From NCBI GenBank assembly GCA_036245805.1, contig BTRK01000002.1, positions 4,770,689 to 4,834,688 on the forward strand: 64,000 nucleotides of DNA, in the 5' to 3' direction. Below, one piece after another: positions 57,333 through 64,000 of the stretch (position 1 is the stretch's first letter; the number at the start of each line of letters is the position of its first letter). The stretch is from Pristionchus mayeri (Eukaryota > Nematoda > Chromadorea > Rhabditida > Neodiplogasteridae). Below the pieces are notes generated by a model, which was given only the letters and a program-made list of their open reading frames with translations, had not been told where the DNA came from and made no database searches. A program made the translations under genes and the position numbers.

Positions 57333-60042
57333 TCAATCCTTGTTGAAATACGGTTCTCCATTCTCATCAATTTTGTAAATTTCAATGCATTTACAATTTT
57401 TACGTTCGCCATTGTCCACTCGTAGTTGGCCTCCTCTAATATTATCAACCAGATACCTCTCGTCGATCTAAATTAAGTCAAATATGATATATGCACCGCT
57501 AAAAATATCTCACATGAAATCCTCCTCTTACTTCTGCCAACTTGAAGCGTTGTCAACAGTTGACGAAGAAACAACACATAGAAGATGTTTATCGTTATTA
57601 GTTGATTCGCAAATAATCTGAATATGCTCACATAACCTTTCATTAATTTTTGTCCTTTTTTTTATTTCATATATGATATAACAGTGTTTTGAAGGCATAC
57701 CTTGAACATTTCGAGAACATCATCTGCTGTACAATTAACCTTCTGCGCAGTGATTTCAGACTTTGTGATGTCAGTTCTAATCAGATTTAACATAGCCAGA
57801 CCATCCATTACGAAGGTTTCCTCATTATTCTAAAAGTTTTGGTATTATCATTTGTAAGAATATGCGAATCGTCATATTTAATATACCATACATTCAGGTC
57901 ATCTGGTTCATTTTCATCATCTTCGATAATCTCTAAAAATTCAATCCTTGGAAGGCCTTGAAGATCATGTTGATCAAAACGTTAAGGCGCATTACAATCC
58001 ACAATTATTGTGACCGTATCTATCGCTATTTGTCGTTGTGAGAATACGGATAAGACGCTGAAAATGTAAGATATCTGCGAAAGAAGGACTTATCAAAAAC
58101 ATATATGTACCTTAAAATACGCGTAGGATGGGATGTAGATTTTAAAAAACGTATGTCGATGTCTCTCCAACGGAGCGTTTTGAATACGGTGAGCAGGGAA
58201 TCCACACAATTTGCATCTTGAGGAGAGTTGACCTATTAATAAGTATGAAATATGCAAGATATGAATCATGCAAGACACATTATAAGTCCGTAATGCGGAT
58301 CGCCTTCTCTCCATTTTCCACTGCCCTCTGGTTTCTTCCAACCAGTTGGCAGGTAGCTCCCAACCACTGGTCAACACAATTAACGACTGGTTAACCAGTT
58401 AGAGGGAGCGGAGCGTAGGCTAACATCTGGGTAACCAGTTGTCTGACCAATTGGAGGGGTCGTTGCCCAACAATTCCTTGGAAGAAACCAGATCCGGTCA
58501 GATGTGAGAGACTATTGGAAGCTATGGTACGGAAACCCGTATTACGAACTCTTATTAGAAACCGCTTCTATCATACGTTGAAAGATAAGAAAGGGTTCGC
58601 GGTTGCTCTGTGGAAAAATTGCATCATATACGCGGCGGCCTTCTCGATGTCTTCCTCCAAATCCATTGTGAATGTGTACGAGCCCTGCGTTGCGTATCCT
58701 TCGTCGCCTCGCTCATATAGTTTGGCAGATATAATAAAGTTGTATTGGTTCTGTAATAAGATTTAGACATACAGTATCGCCGGAAAGTATTCGGCAGCTA
58801 ATTATTTTAGTCATAGTTTTTGAACCACTGCATGTGTTTCGCAAAAAATGGACTAGTAAAAGCAAATCTAATAGGGTAAAAGCAAATCTAATAGGGAATC
58901 TAATTGGGTTCCCCACCGCTCAAATTTCTTGGGTATTAAAACATTCACTAAGACTACCTAGAAAACAATTTTCAAGTTGCTGCGAGCTTGCATCTCGTTG
59001 CTGCAGTTGCTGCAAGTTTGAGGCTGAAAACGCATAACTCAGCAGTACGAAACTGATGATAATCATGACCCTAGACGATCCTGAAAGTTTTGCATCGATC
59101 GGCCTTCATTTGCCCTCACGGCACGAAAATTCACTTTTTCTGATGACCTGACTTTGGGCGCTTACAATTTCAAGAGATCATTAGCATAAAATGTGGCTCA
59201 TGGGCAGGAAGTTGTAAAAACCATCAAAGAATCGATTTCCAACTTTTGGTAGACCTATCATCACTCTCCGGGCCGTAGCGAACGATCTACGGACGCGCGC
59301 TCCGTTCGCGCGCACGTCATTTCCCTACACAACGAGAGAGTGGTGATAGAGTGGCGCGAATAAATAGCGTACCTTTCGATTGCGGCGCGCGTCCGTAGAC
59401 TTTCAGGATCGTCTAGGGTCATGATTATGATCAGTTTCGTGCTTCGGACGAGTTCCTAGCTTCCCTAGAAGCCGAGTTATGCGTTTTCAGCCTCAAACTT
59501 GCAGCAGCAGCAGCAGCAACGAGATGCAAGCTCGCAGCAACTTGAAAATTGTTTTCTAGGTAGTCTTAGTGAATGTATTAATACCTTTGAGCGGTGGGAA
59601 ATTTTCGCATAAGAAATATGATTTTTCGAAAAAGTGGTGTGTGATTGCGTCATCACTACGCATGAGTGAGAAACTTGCATAAGCTCGCAATTACAGTAGA
59701 TTGTTGCCCATTAGATTTGCATTTATTAGTAAAAGTTTTAGCGAAAAACATGCAGTGGATCAACAACTATAACTAAAAGAATAAGCTGCCGAATACTTTC
59801 CGGCGATGCTGTATTGTATTCGTTTGAAAATATCTGACCAGGTCTGTATTAATTACGTGGAATCGTCTCTTCCCCACTGCCAGATCAAGAGTGTAGAATC
59901 TTTTCGACACTTGCATGAGTGGAATTCGATCAATAGTCGGCAATTCGTCGATTATAAGTTTGATAATATCATCAGGAAGGATGGGGATCTGTGGATCTTC
60001 TGTGTCAGATGAACGAGACTTCTTTGTGAGAGGGGCATCCAT
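57333..60042 (-). pseudogene. F-box protein gene 2 with an in-frame stop
   Basis: Minus exons in phase are 60042-59839, 58750-58574, 58232-58111, 58057-57892, 57828-57701 and 57467-57333. Exon 1 is 68 codons with a clear F-box (PILPDDIIKLIIDEL, then RIPLMQVSKRFYTLD). The later exons encode a substrate-binding-like region that parallels F-box gene 1 (CVDSLLTVFKTLRWRDIDIR; MDGLAMLNLIRTD; a C-terminus ending FNKD). One lesion is visible: TAA at 57982-57984 within exon 4, in frame, with coding-like sequence on both sides. Alternatively the gene ends earlier, at the TGA at 58571-58573, giving a 127-residue protein. Intron 1 is almost entirely a foldback element. Confidence 0.65.
58771..59812. mobile_element. 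foldback element filling the F-box intron
   Basis: Ends read acagtatcgccggaaagtat and atactttccggcgatgctgt. Arms of about 330-400 nt include ttgctgcgagcttgcatctc and its complement, with a GC-richer loop at 59100-59400 that has its own inverted ctacggacgcgcgc. Confidence 0.8.
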
Positions 60043-60829
60043 CCTGAACGAATCGTATTAAAGATGCTTATCACAATAGCTCGCAAATCGGATTAAACCA
60101 GCTACAGAACGATTGATAGATTTGAGGGAGAACGAGGTTTGAGTAATGCTTGTAAATCGGATTGTATTGGTAAAAGTTTGATGGGGGCGAGCTTGCAATA
60201 CGAGCATATTCCCGAGATGGCATAACAAGATAAAGCGCGAATTGAAAAAGTGGTGAATGGACGCAAATTAAGGAAGATACGACTGTGGGGTCTTCTTATT
60301 CGAGACGCCAAACTTTTGCAACGCAACCGCAGCGCGTTCCCGTATTTGAAAGGGTTTGGAAGGACGCTTTATTACACAAGCAGAACATATTATTGAGTTG
60401 TGTCACAAATGTTCCAAACTATTTCTCGAAATACTATATGTCCTTTATACGAGCTGTTGATAAAAGGAAATGGATAATATGATGAGATTGAACAACATCA
60501 ACATTGAAACTTAGCACATGCACGATTGTCCAGAAAGGGAATATACAACATTTTATCCGGTAACAAGTGCACAGAGATCGTACGTGAAAATTATATATAT
60601 ATTTTACACGCTATCCTGATGAAAAACGTGTATAAAATGGCATTGCTAAAAATTAATGAACAGTAAAAGGGGATTCTCAAGGAATCTCAATGCACACTGC
60701 ACTAAGAACTGTGAAAGCCGACAAATCAGGATTATTGGACACTACCCACGATCCGTCGATACACGATACGAATGCACTGTCCCAACTCACTGTCGCCAAG
60801 GAGGGACGTTCTTCTGTTGTGACCCTATA
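60043..60829. other. intergenic, unassigned
   Basis: Open on the plus strand at about 60247-60400 with basic residues but no recognised domain. Possibly a remnant of another F-box-like gene. Confidence 0.35.
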
Positions 60830-61022
60830 ATATACTATATATAAAGCGCAGTGTGTGTGAGTCTGCCCGGATTGCGAAACAGTTGCGAAATGAGGAGAGC
60901 GAAAGGTTGCGAAACGATTACGAAATGTGGAGGGAGAGATCAACAAGTTGCGAAACGAGTGATTGCGAAACCTACTCCGCTAGGACGGGGCCCCCACCGA
61001 AGGCGGAGAGCAGCCGGACTAG
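60830..61022 (+). mobile_element. Helitron-like element, second member
   Basis: The 5' part tatatataaagcgcagtgtg and gcccggattgcgaaac match the 55524 element. The 3' end has hairpin ccaccgaaggcgg, then ggaCTAG|T. The 5' end lacks the exact TC. Confidence 0.65.
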
Positions 61023-61235
61023 TAATATAAAATACATCTATCACACTTTTAATGTATGAATCTATCACACTTTACCCCAGGGTATTAGCAGCACAGGGTT
61101 TCCATTGTCCGTATTTCAGTATCGGGCCCGCAATCTGGTCTCCTGGTAGAAGCTTAGGGTTTTCCGGAGTAGGTATATTTCCACCGCAATTCGCCACATC
61201 TGAAATACGAATGATTTTACATAAATTTATGCGAT

Positions 61236-61788
61236 CTAAAGCCTGTGAACTGATTTATATCGATCGTATAGCAACGTGCTCCTCTGATGTACGATGTGAT
61301 GTTCCTGTCTTATAATATCGGATACAATAATTATTCGTTTTGATTGAAACAAGCCAATTTTTTCGGGAAGCTGTTTGGTTTTAATGATGTGGATCCATGA
61401 ACCGAGTGCGCCATTCCATATTACAACATTTCCGCGTTGACCCTTTACCAGATGAGAATTGTCAGGGCGAAGGACGCTCAAATATAATTTGAAAACCACT
61501 TAAAATGTGATCAACGCACTCAATGATCGATTCACTTATTGAACATACTGAATCTACGTTGAGTGTTACTCCATAATTCTCTGAAGTTGAAAGTGCAGGA
61601 TTGAGCATATAGTCATCGTCGATATTAGGCTGCGCGAAGTAATCTGGAAGAGAATATCTGGCTTTTTCGATTACGTAGCTAACCGCTAGCCGGACAGTCG
61701 GAATCCTCGGTCTTCTTAACCCATTCATAGTAAGGTAACATGCAAGAAGTGTTGTCATCATACGTCGAGCTAAGCAGAAAACACTCAT
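61236..61788 (-). other. unassigned minus-strand open frames
   Basis: Two overlapping frames (61788-61462 and 61499-61236) have fairly normal amino-acid composition (for example SISESIIECVDHIL then VFKLYLSVLRPD) and a possible splice between them near 61500. I do not recognise a family. Could be part of another F-box-type gene. Confidence 0.3.
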
Positions 61789-62344
61789 ATTCGGTGAAGA
61801 TATACGCCAGACACTGCAAATCCATTAATATTTAAAGTAGAGCTCGCAATTTCGGTTAGTATTTTCATTCAATATTCCCCCTAGTTGCTCGACCACGCGA
61901 TAGAGAGGGAAGAATAAAGATACAGTTTTTTTTGAATTCTAAAGATTACCTCAGCCATCTCCGCACACATTATCTTGCAGTGGTAACACAGTGTGTCAGA
62001 GGGGGGATGAAAGTTCATTTCCGTGGCAGATCTATTTTACGATCTAACTCACCCTTTCACTGTGTCTCATTATCGACTCTAGAGTCGGTTGATGAAAAGT
62101 CATCCCTAATTTTGAAAATAGTGGGCCAAATATATTATCGATATTGCGAAACATATTTGAAATCTTCGATATCACCGAAAGTTTGAGAAAATAAGAAAGA
62201 AACGATCGTTAATGGCCGCTGAAACATAGTTAAAACGATATCTAATCAAACGAGAAACAGAATTGGTTCTTCTGCTTTGATTTTTACACGCTTTAAAAGG
62301 CATTGAAATGGCTTAAAAACATCAGTTCGGCCCATTCAAATTAG

Positions 62345-62665
62345 AACTCCTCAGAGGAGAGTTATGCTATCGATATGGCGTTTGTGCAGAAAATTACCTA
62401 AATACTTTCTCCACAATTTGTAGTTCTTCGATTTTCCGATTTCGATCTCATTCGGCAACAGCATTAAAAAATACCACAAAATCAGCCAAAAACAGCTGTT
62501 TTTGGCACTTCAGAGAGAACTCCTCGAAGGAGAGTGAAGCTATCGACATGGCGTTTGTCCACAAAGTTGCATAAAGACTTTTCGCACATTCTGTAGTTTT
62601 TCGATTTTTCGATTTCGGACTCGTTTAGTAGCAGCGCGCACAAATAGACGAAAAAACTGCTTTCG
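62345..62665 (+). repeat. two-unit tandem repeat of about 165 bp
   Basis: Units beginning agaactcctc-gaggagagt, each with atggcgtttgt and gtagtt-ttcgatttt, at about 62345 and 62514. Units are diverged. Confidence 0.65.
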
Positions 62666-63414
62666 ACGCCGCTTCTTCCTCTCGTTAATCCGGGAATGAG
62701 GGGGATTGGATCTGCCACGCAAATGAGCTTTTTTCCCCTCCCTGACACGCTGTGGGTAATCATCGAATGCAGCTGGACGACCGACTTTGTTTCTTTTCAC
62801 ACGGGATGACTGATTTCGAAAGCATATCGCTCTGCCCTGCAGATTTCTCATTTTTGTGAACAATAGGGCGGAGACTTACCTCATCGAGCCCTAAGGCAAA
62901 GATGAGAACTAATGAAATCAACATGTACTGCAGTCAATGATGGGGTACAGTCAGAAGAAAGAAGAATGCGGTTTTCTCTGGATGAGGGATAGAGAATGAG
63001 AGGGGGGCTGACTCCTCTCCGCTTTATGGGGGCAATATCCTCCCTGACACTGACGACTCTACGAGCCCACCCCCGTGGATACGGGAAAGGTCTCCTTGGA
63101 GGGGAAGAACGTAAAAGGAGGAAGATGAGGCCTCGAGCAACGTGTCCTTCCCGACTATACGATTTCATTGAAACAGAGAGACTTCAGAGAGACTGTCATT
63201 GAAGCAAAGAGGTTTCATTGGAACTGAGAGACTAAGGGATGAGAGAGTGGAAAATCAAAGATGTAAACGTTGCAGGGTTTTACTTCCTTCATCGAACATA
63301 CTCAAAACGAATATATGCTTATCATGATAAGCTATACTGGATATGAGACGATGTGTAAACCTATGACTCTATGACTAAATGGGGTAAATCAGTTATTTTG
63401 GGAAATTTGCGCAA

Positions 63415-63751
63415 CGACCATTTGCGAAACGGAGCGCAGTTCGATGGGAAGTTGACCTAGCAACTTGGGAGTTGTTTTATTGTAACCAGTGTGTGAAATA
63501 CAGTAGTTACTGAAGTACTGGAATATCGATTGGTTACAGTACTCTGTGGTTGTCTAATCATTATTTTCTGCTCAAATTCTTATTTTTGGACCATGAACCC
63601 CCGATCGCTGGTGACGAGTGAAACTCATGATCGCCTATCAACAAGATTTATATATGTAATTGTAGGGGAGCATACAATGGTTACAATGAAATAACGCCCA
63701 TTTTGCTAGCTCAAATTCCGATCGAACGGCGTTCCGTTACGCAAATGTCCG
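63415..63751. mobile_element. inverted-repeat MITE (family of 17623), diverged
   Basis: Outer cgaccatttgcgaaacgg pairs with ccgttacgcaaatgtccg; inner gttgttttattgtaaccagt pairs with tggttacaatgaaataac. Confidence 0.65.
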
Positions 63752-63893
63752 CCCCCCGGAAAATCGGTTCAATATCAAAAGCGCTCTCACTATTTTACAA
63801 TTCTTACCATAAACATGTAAACTCTTTCTGTGGAACGTCAATACTCCAATATGGTTCATGATCCCCCTTTAACGGTCTTATTTAATTCTTGCG

Positions 63894-64000
63894 AAATCTC
63901 TGTAATGACAATAATTTGTACCTTATTGTTAGTCGTTAGTTTTGTAGCGCACAGGGGAATGCTCAAATGGCAATACATTCATTACTTATCGTTAAGAAAT
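63894..64000 (+). CDS. first exon of a second serpentine-receptor copy (cut by window end)
   Basis: From the ATG near 63905 the frame matches exon 1 of the broken receptor at 55231 (MTIICTL, then VSFVAHR), and the upstream sequence (gaaatctctgta) is shared. The window ends before TM1, so nothing can be said about integrity. Confidence 0.5.

Larger units (their letters stand above)
61789..63890. other. intergenic, repeat-containing
   Basis: No gene recognised. Includes a tandem pair at 62345-62665 and a diverged MITE at 63415-63751. A motif near 61985-62035 (gtgtgtcag and cgtggcagatct) recurs inverted near 62705-62755, perhaps the ends of a worn element. Confidence 0.45.

Noticed and set aside
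62482..63202. Overlapping ORFs on both strands near 62.5-63.2 kb
   Set aside because: They lie over a tandem repeat and low-complexity sequence, with no recognisable domain or splice structure.

Overview
The window looks like one chromosomal segment of a free-living or insect-associated nematode, plausibly a diplogastrid such as Pristionchus. This is inferred from small exons with 35-60 nt introns, multi-domain C-type lectin/CUB genes, a divergent nuclear hormone receptor, F-box genes, serpentine receptors, a THAP-type protein and nematode-style mobile elements. No rRNA, CRISPR array or operon-like bacterial organisation is present. Gene models below were spliced by eye, so exon junctions are provisional.

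Layout. 0-7.6 kb: a decayed C-type lectin/CUB gene, then a 1.8 kb foldback element, then an apparently intact 15-exon paralogue. 8.8-10.3 kb: a second long palindrome with a tRNA-like module near each end. 11.4-18.1 kb (+): a large multi-pass transporter-like gene. 18.3-20.5 kb (-): a seven-transmembrane receptor, tail to tail with it. 20.8-23.4 kb: repeat-rich DNA with a remnant of a nuclear-receptor 3' end. 23.7-25.1 kb (+): a THAP-like gene that appears cut short against ribosomal-protein debris. 25.1-30.4 kb (-): fragments of rps-2 (out of order) and rps-18, the latter split by an RTE-type LINE with an 11-bp target duplication. 32.2 kb: a signal-peptide exon, then a third foldback. 34.9-36.9 kb (-): a nuclear hormone receptor with a recognisable DNA-binding domain. 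37.9-41.6 kb (+): two tandem four-TM genes. 42.1-43.3 kb: a mariner element with an uninterrupted DD34D transposase. 44.4-47.4 kb: two same-orientation non-coding mariner-like elements. 48.5-50.3 kb (+): an F-box gene. 51.1-54.9 kb: a complete Mutator-like (MULE) element with FLYWCH and transposase exons. 55.2-56.4 kb: a broken serpentine receptor holding a Helitron-like insertion. 57.3-60.0 kb (-): a second F-box gene with an in-frame stop and an intron filled by another foldback. The last bases hold the first exon of a second receptor copy.

The genes belong to families that expand fast in nematodes (lectins, NHR, F-box, 7TM) and do not form one pathway. The strongest theme is mobile DNA: a MULE, a mariner, an RTE LINE, two Helitron-like ends, five long foldbacks, and short hairpin elements with 8-9 bp target duplications. 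Several sit in introns, and one duplicates a splice donor. The best candidates for something undescribed are the tRNA-module palindrome (8807-10340), the MULE with unequal terminal repeat arrays (51128-54916), and the hairpin family whose stems differ in sequence yet stay self-complementary.
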